From NCBI GenBank assembly GCA_963741305.1, contig CAVUHL010000003.1, forward strand, positions 7,440,001 to 7,504,000: a DNA stretch of 64,000 bases, given 5' to 3'. The notes below the pieces were generated by a model. The model saw only the letters and a program-made list of their open reading frames with translations. It was not told the DNA's origin and did not search any database. A program made the translations under genes and the position numbers. Shown here piece by piece: positions 18,692 through 27,117 of the stretch (positions within the stretch are counted from its first letter, which is position 1; the number at the start of each line of letters is the position of its first letter). This DNA comes from DATMER01 sp963741305. Its GTDB lineage: Bacteria > Acidobacteriota > Thermoanaerobaculia > Multivoradales > UBA5704.

Positions 18692-20779
18692 ATGCGCCGA
18701 CCGCTCGCCGTCTCCCTCGCGCTCCTCGTCCTGATCGTCCTCGGAGCCGCCATCTGGCGGCTTCGGGGAGAGGGGGACCGCCCTGGCCGCCGGCCGAGCG
18801 ATGCCGTCGACGTCATCCTGATCACCATCGACACCCTGCGGGCCGACTCGCTCGGCTTTGCGGGTAACCGGGATGTCTCCACCCCGGTCCTCGACCAGTT
18901 GGCCGCGGCAGGGCGGGTCTACACGAACGCCCACGCCCACAATGTGGTCACGCTCCCCTCGCACGTCAACATCCTGACCGGCCGCTACCCGTTCCAGCAC
19001 GGGGTGCGCGACAACAGCGGCTTCACCCTGCCGGAGACGGTGCCCACCCTGGCCTCCATCCTCAAGAAGGCCGGCTATGCCACGGCCGCCTTTGTCGGCG
19101 CCTATCCCCTGGACTCCCGCTACGGGCTCGGCCAGGGCTTCGACGTCTACGACGACGACTATCCCCGCGGGTCGAACCCCTCGGAGTTCGTCATCGCCGA
19201 GCGCCGCGGCGACCAGGTGATCGCCCCGGCCATGGCCTGGTGGCAGTCGCAGAAAGGGAAGCCCAGATTCCTTTGGGTCCATCTCTACGACCCGCACGCC
19301 TCCTACGATCCGCCGGAGCCGTTCAAGTCGAAGTACGCGGGCAAGCCCTACCTGGGCGAGGTCGCGGCCTCGGACTCGTTCCTGGCCCCCCTTCTGCAGC
19401 CGGTGCTCGAAGGGAAGGAGACGCCTGCCCTGGTCTTGGTCACGGCCGATCATGGCGAGGGCCTGGGCGATCACGGCGAGCTGACTCACGGGCTGTTCGC
19501 CTACGAGGCCACGCTCCGCGTCCCCCTGGTCGTCTGGGGAGCCGGGGTAAACCCGGGCCGGGACGAGCGCTGGGCGCGGCACGTGGACATCGTCCCCACG
19601 GTGCTGGGACGGCTGGGGATCGATCCACCGGAAGAGCTTCCCGGCCGCTCTCTCCTGGAATCGGCGGAGCCCGGAGACTCTTCCTATTTCGAGGCCCTCT
19701 CCACGAACCTGAACCGCGGCTGGGCTCCCCTGCGCGGAGTGATCCGTGGCGGAAACAAGTGGATCGAGCTGCCGGTCCCCGAGCTCTACGACCTGCCCAA
19801 GGATCCGGGCGAGAAGGAGAACCTCGCGGACCAGGAGCGCCGGACCGTGGCGGCCCTGCGCTCGGCCCTCCCCGAGGAGGCGGTCTGGCCGCCGCGCAAG
19901 GGGAACGTCTCGCCCGAGGAGGAGCGCCGCCTGCGCAGCCTCGGCTACTCCGTGGGCAGCGGACCCTCGAAGGCCACCTATACGGCGGACGACGATCCCA
20001 AGAACCTGATCGGGGTCGACCGCAAGCTCCACCAGGTTGTCGACCTCTACTCCCGCGGCAGACATGAAGAGGCCGCGCGTCTGGCGCAGGAAGTCATCGC
20101 CGAGCGGCCGGAGCTCGCCGAGGCCTACGAGCACGCTGCCCTCTCGTTGCGCCAGCTCGAGCGCCACACCGAGGCGATCGAGCTGCTCCGTAGCGGCCTG
20201 GGCAAGGTGGTGGCAGACGAGCTGCTGCGCCGCCACCTGGGCCTCGCCCTGGCCGAGACCGGCCGGGGGGCGGAGGCGGTGGAAATTCTGGAACCCTTCG
20301 CCGAGACCGGCGATGCCGCCACCCTCGCCGCCCTGGGGATCGCGTTTTCCGACGCCGGCCGCCATGCCGAGGGCGAGCAGGTGCTGCGCAAGCTCCTGGC
20401 CAAGGACGAGTCCGATCCCAAGGCGCACGAGAACCTGGGCATCGTGCTGCTCCGCATGACCCGGGCCGCCGAGGCCCGCGATCATCTGAAGAGGGCAATC
20501 GCCTTGAACGACCGGCTGCCGATCGCCTGGAACACCCTCGGCGTGGCGCTCTACCAGCTCGAAGGTCCAGAGGCGGCTCTCGGCGCCTGGCGCAGGGCCT
20601 ACGAGCTGGACCCGCAACAGTTCGACGCGCTCTACAACACCGGGCTGGTCGCGGCGAGCCTCGGCCGCCGGGACGAGGCGCGAGCCGCCCTCTCCCAGTT
20701 CGCCCGCACCGCCCCGCCGCAGCGCTTCGAGGCGGACATCCGCAAGGCGCAGGCCCTTCTGCAGGAGATCGGGGGATGA
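18692..20779 (+). CDS. Alkaline-phosphatase/sulfatase-fold hydrolase fused to TPRs, copy A
   Basis: 695 residues. An N-terminal membrane anchor or signal (LAVSLALLVLIVLGAAIW) precedes a sulfatase-fold domain (about residues 40-400). Metal ligands are visible at D47 (ILITIDTLRAD) and in DHGEGLGDHGELTHG. At the sulfatase active-site position the sequence is TLPSHVNILTGR: Thr87 replaces the Cys/Ser that is converted to formylglycine, and His replaces Arg. It is therefore probably not a classical sulfatase; a phosphodiesterase, phosphatase or transferase using Thr is more likely. Six or more TPRs fill the C-terminal 270 residues. It begins 9 bp after the preceding gene and overlaps the next by ATGA. 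Substrate unknown. Confidence 0.85.
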   Translation: MRRPLAVSLALLVLIVLGAAIWRLRGEGDRPGRRPSDAVDVILITIDTLRADSLGFAGNRDVSTPVLDQLAAAGRVYTNAHAHNVVTLPSHVNILTGRYPFQHGVRDNSGFTLPETVPTLASILKKAGYATAAFVGAYPLDSRYGLGQGFDVYDDDYPRGSNPSEFVIAERRGDQVIAPAMAWWQSQKGKPRFLWVHLYDPHASYDPPEPFKSKYAGKPYLGEVAASDSFLAPLLQPVLEGKETPALVLVTADHGEGLGDHGELTHGLFAYEATLRVPLVVWGAGVNPGRDERWARHVDIVPTVLGRLGIDPPEELPGRSLLESAEPGDSSYFEALSTNLNRGWAPLRGVIRGGNKWIELPVPELYDLPKDPGEKENLADQERRTVAALRSALPEEAVWPPRKGNVSPEEERRLRSLGYSVGSGPSKATYTADDDPKNLIGVDRKLHQVVDLYSRGRHEEAARLAQEVIAERPELAEAYEHAALSLRQLERHTEAIELLRSGLGKVVADELLRRHLGLALAETGRGAEAVEILEPFAETGDAATLAALGIAFSDAGRHAEGEQVLRKLLAKDESDPKAHENLGIVLLRMTRAAEARDHLKRAIALNDRLPIAWNTLGVALYQLEGPEAALGAWRRAYELDPQQFDALYNTGLVAASLGRRDEARAALSQFARTAPPQRFEADIRKAQALLQEIGG

Positions 20780-22992
20780 AGGTCCTTGCCGTCCTTTGTG
20801 TCCTTTTCGTCCTTTTGGTCCTTTCCGCCTGCGGCGGCGAGCCCGAACAGGGCCCGATCATCCTCATCTCGATCGACACCCTGCGCTCCGACCACCTGCC
20901 CGCCTATGGCTACGACGAGGTCAAGACCCCGGCGATCGACGGCCTGGCCAAGGATGCGATCCTCTTTGAGCGGGCCTATAGCCATTACCCGCTGACCCTG
21001 CCGTCCCATGTCTCGATCCTCACGGGCCAGCTGCCGCCGGTGCACAAGATCCGGGACAACGTCGGCTACCTGTTCGAGAGCTCGAAGCACCCCTATCTGC
21101 CGCGCCTGCTCAAGCAGGCCGGGTACGAGACCGGCGCCGCGGTGTCGTCCTTCGTGCTACGGCCCCAGACCGGGCTGGCCGAGGGCTTCGATTCCTACGA
21201 GGGCGCCCTCGAGGCGAAGCTGGGGCAGACCCTGGACAGCGTGGTCCGCCCCGGAGCGGAGACCCTGCAGCTGGCCCTGCCTTGGATCCGGGAGCGTGCG
21301 GCGAAGCCATTCTTTTTCTTCTTCCACATCTACGAGCCGCACACGCCCTACGAGCCTTCGTACGACGCGGACGTCGCCGCCGCCGACGCGGTGATCGGAG
21401 ACCTCCTCGCCGAGCTGAAGCGCCTGGGGATCTACGACCGCGCCACGATCGTGCTGCTGTCGGACCACGGCGAGGGCCTCGGCGACCATGGGGAGAAGCA
21501 GCACGGGATCTTCCTCTACCGCGAGGTGCTCCAGGTCCCGCTCATGATCAAGCTGCCGGGTGCGGACCGGGGTGGCGAGCGGGTCTCGACCCCGGCCCAG
21601 CTCGTCGACGTGGCGCCGACCCTGCTCTCGCTGGCGGGGGTCGACGTCCCGAAGGAGCTCACCGGCTCGCCGCTTCTGGACCTGCCGGAGGAGCCCCGGC
21701 AGATCTACTCGGAGACCTTCTACGCGCGCATCCACTACGGCTGGAGCGACCTCGCCTCGCTCGTCGCGGACCGCCACCACTACATCGAGGCGCCCGAGTC
21801 GGAGCTCTACGACCTGGCGGCCGATCCGGGGGAGAAGCGCAACGTGCTCGCTGCCGAGCGCCGGACCTACTCTTCGCTGAGGCAGGCGATGAAGGGGTAC
21901 GACCGCCAGCTCGTCGCTCCGGCGGAGGCCGACGCGGAGACCGCGGCCAAGCTGGCGGCGCTGGGCTACGTCGGCAGCTCCATGGCCGATCACGAGGGGC
22001 CGCTGCCGGACCCCAAGACCCAGCGCCACCTCCTCGCCGACCTGGAAGCGGCGATCGATGCGAACCGGGCGGACCGCCCGGCCGAAGCGGTCGTGGTGTT
22101 CGAGCGCCTCCTGGCCGCGAACCCGAACATGCAGGACGTGTGGGCGTTCTATGCCACTGCGCTCCACAAGCTGGGACGGGACGAGGAATCGGCCGCGGCC
22201 TATGAGAAGGCGCTCAAGCTCTCGGGCGGCTCGCCGCACCTCGCGCTGTCCACGGGCGCGAAGATGCTGGAGCTGCGCCGTTTCGACGACGCCCGGTCCC
22301 ACGCCGAGCTGGCCCTGAAGGCCCTGCCGGATCAAGCCTACGAGCTGCTCGCCCGGATCGCGCTCGAGCAGGGCGATGAGGACGGGGAGCTGGCTGTCAT
22401 GCGCAAGGCGGTCGCGGAGGGTCAGGCCAGCGAGGCCCTGCGCCGCCAGATGGCGCTCAGCCTGTCGCGCCGCGGCCAGCCGGGCGAGGCCATCGCCATC
22501 CTCCAGCCATTCGCGGAGACCGGCCTGCCGCCGACGCTCAACGCGCTGGCGATCGCCCTGTCCGATTCCGGGCGCCACGCCGAGGCGGTCGCCGTGCTGC
22601 AAAGGGTTTTGGTGAAGGATCCGAAGAACGCCCATGCCCACGAGACGCTCGGCATGGTCTCCTTGCGCCAGAAGAACCCGCAGGAGGCGCGCGGCCACCT
22701 GCGGCGCGCCCTCGAGTTGAACGACAAGCTGCCGATCGCCTGGAACACCCTGGGCGTGGCCCTCTACCAGACGGAAGGGCCGGCCGCGGCAGTCGACGCC
22801 TGGAAGCGATCGGTGGAGCTCGACCCGAAGCAGTACGACGCCCTCTACAACCTGGGGCTGGTCGCGGCGCAGGTAGGCCAGCGGGCCGAGGCGCGCAAGG
22901 CCCTGCGCCAGTTCGTCGACACCGCTCCGCCGCAGCGCTTCGCCGCGGACATCCAGAAGGCGCAGGGCATCCTGAGGGAGATCGGCGGATGA
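20776..22992 (+). CDS. Alkaline-phosphatase/sulfatase-fold TPR lipoprotein, copy B
   Basis: 738 residues with a lipoprotein signal ending LSAC (Cys19), so probably membrane anchored and periplasmic. The hydrolase domain starts at IILISIDTLRSDHLPAYG. The active-site motif is TLPSHVSILTG, with Thr74 in place of the formylglycine Cys, and the second metal motif is LSDHGEGLGDHGEKQHG. The C-terminal half is TPR (RRFDDARSHAELALKALPDQ, LGVALYQTEGPAAAVDAWKR). Its TPR block is very like that of copy A, including a near-identical ending (FVDTAPPQRFAADIQKAQGI). The signal peptide's hydrophobic core is encoded by five tandem 9-bp units beginning GTCCTT. It overlaps both neighbouring genes by 4 bp. Confidence 0.86.
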   Translation: MKVLAVLCVLFVLLVLSACGGEPEQGPIILISIDTLRSDHLPAYGYDEVKTPAIDGLAKDAILFERAYSHYPLTLPSHVSILTGQLPPVHKIRDNVGYLFESSKHPYLPRLLKQAGYETGAAVSSFVLRPQTGLAEGFDSYEGALEAKLGQTLDSVVRPGAETLQLALPWIRERAAKPFFFFFHIYEPHTPYEPSYDADVAAADAVIGDLLAELKRLGIYDRATIVLLSDHGEGLGDHGEKQHGIFLYREVLQVPLMIKLPGADRGGERVSTPAQLVDVAPTLLSLAGVDVPKELTGSPLLDLPEEPRQIYSETFYARIHYGWSDLASLVADRHHYIEAPESELYDLAADPGEKRNVLAAERRTYSSLRQAMKGYDRQLVAPAEADAETAAKLAALGYVGSSMADHEGPLPDPKTQRHLLADLEAAIDANRADRPAEAVVVFERLLAANPNMQDVWAFYATALHKLGRDEESAAAYEKALKLSGGSPHLALSTGAKMLELRRFDDARSHAELALKALPDQAYELLARIALEQGDEDGELAVMRKAVAEGQASEALRRQMALSLSRRGQPGEAIAILQPFAETGLPPTLNALAIALSDSGRHAEAVAVLQRVLVKDPKNAHAHETLGMVSLRQKNPQEARGHLRRALELNDKLPIAWNTLGVALYQTEGPAAAVDAWKRSVELDPKQYDALYNLGLVAAQVGQRAEARKALRQFVDTAPPQRFAADIQKAQGILREIGG

Positions 22993-25199
22993 GGACCCTC
23001 ACCCCCCGGCCCCCTCTCCCGGTCCCCCAAGCACTCCCGCCCCGGGAGAGGGGGAGACTTGTCCTTTTCGTCCTTTGTGTCCTTTTGGTCCTTTCCGCCT
23101 GCCGCGGGGGCGGCAGCTCCGAGCCCGGCCCGTATGAGGACGCTCCGATCATCCTGATCTCGGTGGACACGCTGCGCTCCGACCGGCTGCCCGCCTACGG
23201 CTACGGCAAGGTCAAGACGCCGGCGATCGACGCCCTGCGCCAGGATTCGATCCTCTTCGAGCGCGCCTACAGCCACGTGCCGTTGACGCTCCCCTCCCAT
23301 GCCACGATCCTCTCTGGACGGCTGCCGGGCGAGCACGGAGTGCGCGACAACAGCGGCTATCTCTTCGATGCCAAGCGGACGCCGTACCTGCCGAAGATCC
23401 TCAAGGAGGCCGGGTACAAGACGGGCGCCGCCGTCTCGACCTTCGTGCTGCGGGCCGAGACCGGCATGGCCGAAGGGTTCGACTTCTACGAGGCCGATAT
23501 TGATGTCCGTGCCACCGAGTCGCTCGGCAACAGCCAGCGCTCGGGCCGCGAGACCTCCCGTGCCTCGCTCGAATGGGTGAAGTCGGTCTCCTCGGAGCCG
23601 TTCTTCCTGTTCTTCCACATCTACGAGCCGCACACGCCGTACGCGCCCGAGCCGGCCTTCGCGAGCTATCCGGACCCCTACGACGGCGAGGTGGCGACCG
23701 CGGATGCCATCGTCGGCGAGCTGCTGGACGGCCTCAAGGCGCAGGGCGTGTATGACAAGGCGATCGTCATCCTGCTTTCCGATCACGGCGAGGGGCTGCG
23801 CGACCACGGCGAGCTGGAGCACGGCATCTTCCTCTACCGCGAGGCGCTCCAGGTGCCGCTCATGCTCAAGCTCCCCGGGAGCGAGCGCAGCGGAGCCACG
23901 ATCAAGTCCCCGGCGCAGCTCCTCGACGTCTTTCCCACGCTCCTGAAGCTCGCCGGGCTGGCCGTCCCCGAGGGCACCCCGGGCACCTCGCTCCTCAGCC
24001 TGGATGGCGCGGACGCGCCGGAGCGCACCCTGTTCGCCGAGACTTTCTACCCGCGGCTGCACCTCGGCTGGAGCGAGCTCTTCTCCGCGGTCCGCGGCGG
24101 CTCGCACTACATCGAGGCGCCCGAGCCCGAGCTCTACGACCTGGCGTCCGATCCGGCGGAGAAGACGAACGTGCTCGCCCGGGAGCGGCGGACCTACGCG
24201 GAGCTGCGCAAGGCGGTCGAGGGGGAAAAGGCGCCCCTGACCGCGCCGTCCGCCGTGGATGAGGAGACCGCGAGCAAGCTCGCCGCCCTCGGCTACATCG
24301 GCTCGGCCGTGAATGCCGGCGACGGACCCCTGGCCGACCCCAAGGCGAAGATCCACACGCTGGACGATCTGGGCAAGGCCCTCAACACCTTCTCTCAGCA
24401 GCGCTACGCCGAGGCCGCGCCCCTCTTCCAGAGTCTGGTCGAGGCCAACCCGCTCATGCTCGACGCCTGGGAGAACCTCGGCCAGTCGCTGCAGAAGCTC
24501 GGCCGCTACGACGAGGCGCTCGCCGCCTACGACCAGGCGATGAAGGTCTCGGGCGGAGCGGGTCACGTGGCCCTCGCCATGGCCTCGGCCCTCTTCGACA
24601 TGGAGCGGTTCGACGAAGCGCGGAAGCACGCCGAGATCGGCCTGCCGACGAGCCCGGCCGTGGCGCACAACCTGCTCGCCCAGATCGCCCTCCAGGAGAA
24701 AGACCTGCCCAAGGCCGAGAAGGAAGCGCGCGCGGCGCTCGAAGCCCGCGGCTCGCGGCTCGGCCCGGTGGTGACGCTCGCCAGCATCCTCCAGGTCCAG
24801 GGCAAGCTGGAAGAAGGGCTCCGGCTCACCGACCAGGCCATCGGCGAGATGGGCGCGGGGCAGAAGTTCCCCGGGCTGTTCCTGGTGCGCGGAGACCTGC
24901 TCGCCCGCCTGGGCCGTGCCGGAGAGGCCGAGGAGGCCTTCCTGCGCGAGGTCCGCGACTTCCCCGGCGACACCGCGGGCTACACCAGGGTCGCCGTCCT
25001 CTACGCCTCGGCCGGCCGGCCGCAGGACGCGGTCGCCGCGATCCGCACCATGGTCGAGAACCAGAGATCGCCGGCCGCCTACGTGGCGGCCGTCAAGACG
25101 CTCCGCATCCTGGGCGATCCGCAAGGCGCGGCCGCCCTGTTGCGGCACGCCATGTCCATGCATCCCGACAGCAAGGAGCTGCGGGCGCTGGCCGGCTGA
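22989..25199 (+). CDS. Alkaline-phosphatase/sulfatase-fold TPR lipoprotein, copy C
   Basis: 736 residues. ATG 22989 overlaps the preceding stop (ATGA) and is the only upstream start in frame. Residues 3-23 (Pro/Arg-rich) are encoded by a REP-like palindrome; the hydrophobic core and lipobox (LVLFVLCVLLVLSAC) follow. Hydrolase domain: IILISVDTLRSDRLPAYG, active site TLPSHATILSGR with Thr100, second metal motif LSDHGEGLRDHGELEHG. The C-terminal TPR array differs from copies A and B (LGQSLQKLGRYDEALAAYDQ, IALQEKDLPKAEKEARAALE). It is the third of three tandem paralogues, 30 bp before the TPR lipoprotein. Substrate unknown; periplasmic membrane-attached site inferred. Confidence 0.86.
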   Translation: MRTLTPRPPLPVPQALPPRERGRLVLFVLCVLLVLSACRGGGSSEPGPYEDAPIILISVDTLRSDRLPAYGYGKVKTPAIDALRQDSILFERAYSHVPLTLPSHATILSGRLPGEHGVRDNSGYLFDAKRTPYLPKILKEAGYKTGAAVSTFVLRAETGMAEGFDFYEADIDVRATESLGNSQRSGRETSRASLEWVKSVSSEPFFLFFHIYEPHTPYAPEPAFASYPDPYDGEVATADAIVGELLDGLKAQGVYDKAIVILLSDHGEGLRDHGELEHGIFLYREALQVPLMLKLPGSERSGATIKSPAQLLDVFPTLLKLAGLAVPEGTPGTSLLSLDGADAPERTLFAETFYPRLHLGWSELFSAVRGGSHYIEAPEPELYDLASDPAEKTNVLARERRTYAELRKAVEGEKAPLTAPSAVDEETASKLAALGYIGSAVNAGDGPLADPKAKIHTLDDLGKALNTFSQQRYAEAAPLFQSLVEANPLMLDAWENLGQSLQKLGRYDEALAAYDQAMKVSGGAGHVALAMASALFDMERFDEARKHAEIGLPTSPAVAHNLLAQIALQEKDLPKAEKEARAALEARGSRLGPVVTLASILQVQGKLEEGLRLTDQAIGEMGAGQKFPGLFLVRGDLLARLGRAGEAEEAFLREVRDFPGDTAGYTRVAVLYASAGRPQDAVAAIRTMVENQRSPAAYVAAVKTLRILGDPQGAAALLRHAMSMHPDSKELRALAG
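22995..23057. repeat. REP-like palindrome inside the 5' end of a CDS
   Basis: Starts ACCCTCACCCCCC and ends CCCGGGAGAGGGGGAG, the same left- and right-arm words as the element at 33951-34105. It lies directly after the second codon of the copy C gene and is translated as a Pro/Arg-rich n-region before the signal peptide. Confidence 0.7.
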
Positions 25200-25229
25200 C
25201 GCCGCTCTGTCCAAACTCAGGAGTCCAAG

Positions 25230-27014
25230 ATGAAGATCCACAAGACCGTGCTTCTCCTCGCCTTCCTGTCCGCCTGCTCGCCCGGGGACTCCCCGGCCGA
25301 TGCGGAGCAGCAGCCAGCCGCCCCGGCCGATCCTTCCGCCCAGGCCCCCGTCCAGGGTCCGACCCTGGACATGACCCGGGGCCAGGGTCAGGCGCAGGAA
25401 CCGGCCCAGGCTCAACCGGAGGCGGCGGCTCCCAAGAGGGCGTTGACCCCGGCCGAGACCCGTTTCCAGGAGGCCCTCGCCCTGATTGACAAGGGGGATG
25501 CGGCCGGCACGATCCGGATCCTGGAGGCCCTGCGCAAGGAGAAGCAGGCGACTCCGCCGATGCTCTCGCTGCTCGGAGCGGTCTACCTGCAGGAGAAGCG
25601 GGCCAAGGATGCCCTGGACGTGCTCCGCCCGCTGGCCGATTCCGAGGAGACCGATCCCGCGCTGCTCTATAACGCCGGCCGCGCCGCGCTGGCCCTCGGG
25701 CAGACCGACGTGGGGCAGCGCTACCTGGAGCGCTCGGTGGCGAAGATGCCCCTCTCCCCTGCGGGCCGGGAGCTGGGCCTGCTGCTGAGCCGCCAGGGCC
25801 GGATCATCGAGGCCTACCGGCTGCTCCGTCCCTGGGCGCTGCGCAACAGCGACATGGAGACGAAGATCATCGGCGCCAACCTGGCGCTGCGTCTGGAGCG
25901 TCCGGTCGAGGCCGAGGAGATCCTCTCCGGCCTGCCGGAGAAGGAGCCGGCCATCCAGCTCCTGCGTGCCCAGGCGCGCATCCAGCGCGGCGACGGCAAG
26001 GCGGCTCTCGCCCTGCTCCAGCCCCTGGAGAAGAACCATCCCGCGAGCTTCGACCTCGAGATCCGCCGCAGCCTCGCCGAGGCGCATCTCGTGGCGGGCA
26101 ATCCGGCCGCCGCGCTCCAGATCCTGCAGGGGCACACGGGCAATCATCCCAGCCTGATCCTGCTGGCCGCCAAGGCGCAGCGGCAGTCGGGCAACGCCCA
26201 GGCCGCCATGACCACCCTGAAGCCGCTCGTCGACCAGATCCCGGCGGACGCGAAGGTCGTGGGCGATCCCCGTCCGGCCGCGGGCGTGGCGGTCGAGTAC
26301 GGCCGGCTGCTCCTCGGCTCGGGGAATGCTGCTGGAGCGGTGCCCCTGCTGGAGAAGGCCACGCGCCTCCATCCGGGGAGCAAGGAGGCCTGGGAGGTCT
26401 ATGCCGAGGCCCTGACCGCGGCGGGACGCGCGCAGGATGCGGCGCAGGCGAAGCAGAAGGCCAAGGAGATCGCGGATCAGGTCGCAATGGCCGCTTCGGC
26501 TCCGGCACCGGCCGCCGCGCGTCCGGCACAGCAGGCCGAGGCGCTCACTCCGAACCTGGTCGAGGCCCAGCGCCTGCTCTCCGGAGGGGATGCCGAGAAG
26601 GCCCTGGCCGCCGTGCGGCGGGAGATCGCGGCCACTCCGTCGAGTGTCAGAGGGCGGGCTATGGAGGTGCAGATCCTGCTCCAGCTCAAGCGCTTCCCGG
26701 AGGCGCTCAAGGCAGCGGAGGCGGCGGTACAGGCCGATCCGAAGAACCCGGACTACATCTATCAGCGAGGCGGCGTGCAGATCGCTCTGCGCAAGCTCCC
26801 CGAAGCGGAGAAGGATCTCCGCAAGACGCTGGAGATGGTGCCCCGCCACACCCCGGCGATGAACGACCTTGCCGTCGTCAAGATGCTGCAGAACAAGCCT
26901 GACGAGGCGCAGAAGCTCCTGGAGCAGGTGCTCGCGATCAACCCCAACGATCAGAACGCGAAGGCCAGCCTGGAGAACTTGAAGAAGATGGCAAGCGCGA
27001 AGGGGAAGGGGTAG
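25230..27014 (+). CDS. TPR-rich lipoprotein
   Basis: 594 residues with a lipoprotein signal (VLLLAFLSAC, Cys16) and CAGGAG before the ATG. After an Ala/Pro/Gln-rich linker (about residues 20-70) the protein is nearly all TPR-like hairpins: EALALIDKGDAAGTIRILEA, LYNAGRAALALGQTDVGQRY, LLSRQGRIIEAYRLLRPWAL, and a C-terminal classical pair (YIYQRGGVQIALRKLPEAEK, VVKMLQNKPDEAQKLLEQVL). The layout resembles TPR lipoproteins of exopolysaccharide or PEP-CTERM export loci, but no partner enzymes of those pathways are here. It lies 30 bp downstream of copy C and is the likely last gene of the operon begun at 17711. Scaffold function is inferred. Confidence 0.83.
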   Translation: MKIHKTVLLLAFLSACSPGDSPADAEQQPAAPADPSAQAPVQGPTLDMTRGQGQAQEPAQAQPEAAAPKRALTPAETRFQEALALIDKGDAAGTIRILEALRKEKQATPPMLSLLGAVYLQEKRAKDALDVLRPLADSEETDPALLYNAGRAALALGQTDVGQRYLERSVAKMPLSPAGRELGLLLSRQGRIIEAYRLLRPWALRNSDMETKIIGANLALRLERPVEAEEILSGLPEKEPAIQLLRAQARIQRGDGKAALALLQPLEKNHPASFDLEIRRSLAEAHLVAGNPAAALQILQGHTGNHPSLILLAAKAQRQSGNAQAAMTTLKPLVDQIPADAKVVGDPRPAAGVAVEYGRLLLGSGNAAGAVPLLEKATRLHPGSKEAWEVYAEALTAAGRAQDAAQAKQKAKEIADQVAMAASAPAPAAARPAQQAEALTPNLVEAQRLLSGGDAEKALAAVRREIAATPSSVRGRAMEVQILLQLKRFPEALKAAEAAVQADPKNPDYIYQRGGVQIALRKLPEAEKDLRKTLEMVPRHTPAMNDLAVVKMLQNKPDEAQKLLEQVLAINPNDQNAKASLENLKKMASAKGKG

Positions 27015-27023
27015 GGTAGGAGG

Positions 27024-27107
27024 AAAGGACCTCAAGGACACCAAAGACATCAAGGACCAAGCCCGTCCTTGCAGTCCCTGGTGTCTTTGGTGTCCTTGAG
27101 GTCCTTT
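27024..27107. repeat. 84-bp perfect inverted repeat built of 9-bp GTCCTT units
   Basis: Two exactly complementary 26-bp arms (27024-27049 and 27082-27107) flank a 32-base centre that itself pairs AAGGAC with GTCCTT. Both arms are degenerate 9-bp repeats of GTCCTTNNN, the unit that also encodes the signal peptides of copies B and C. It may act as a terminator or RNA stabiliser for the operon, although no clean T-tract follows. Confidence 0.75.
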
Positions 27108-27117
27108 GAGCAAGCCG

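Noticed and set aside
14588..20617. Long minus-strand frames opposite the TonB receptor and the first phosphatase-fold genes
   Set aside because: Antisense shadows; one runs straight through the strong terminator at 17573.
18692..25199. Calling the three tandem hydrolases true sulfatases
   Set aside because: All lack the Cys or Ser that is converted to formylglycine and the following Arg.
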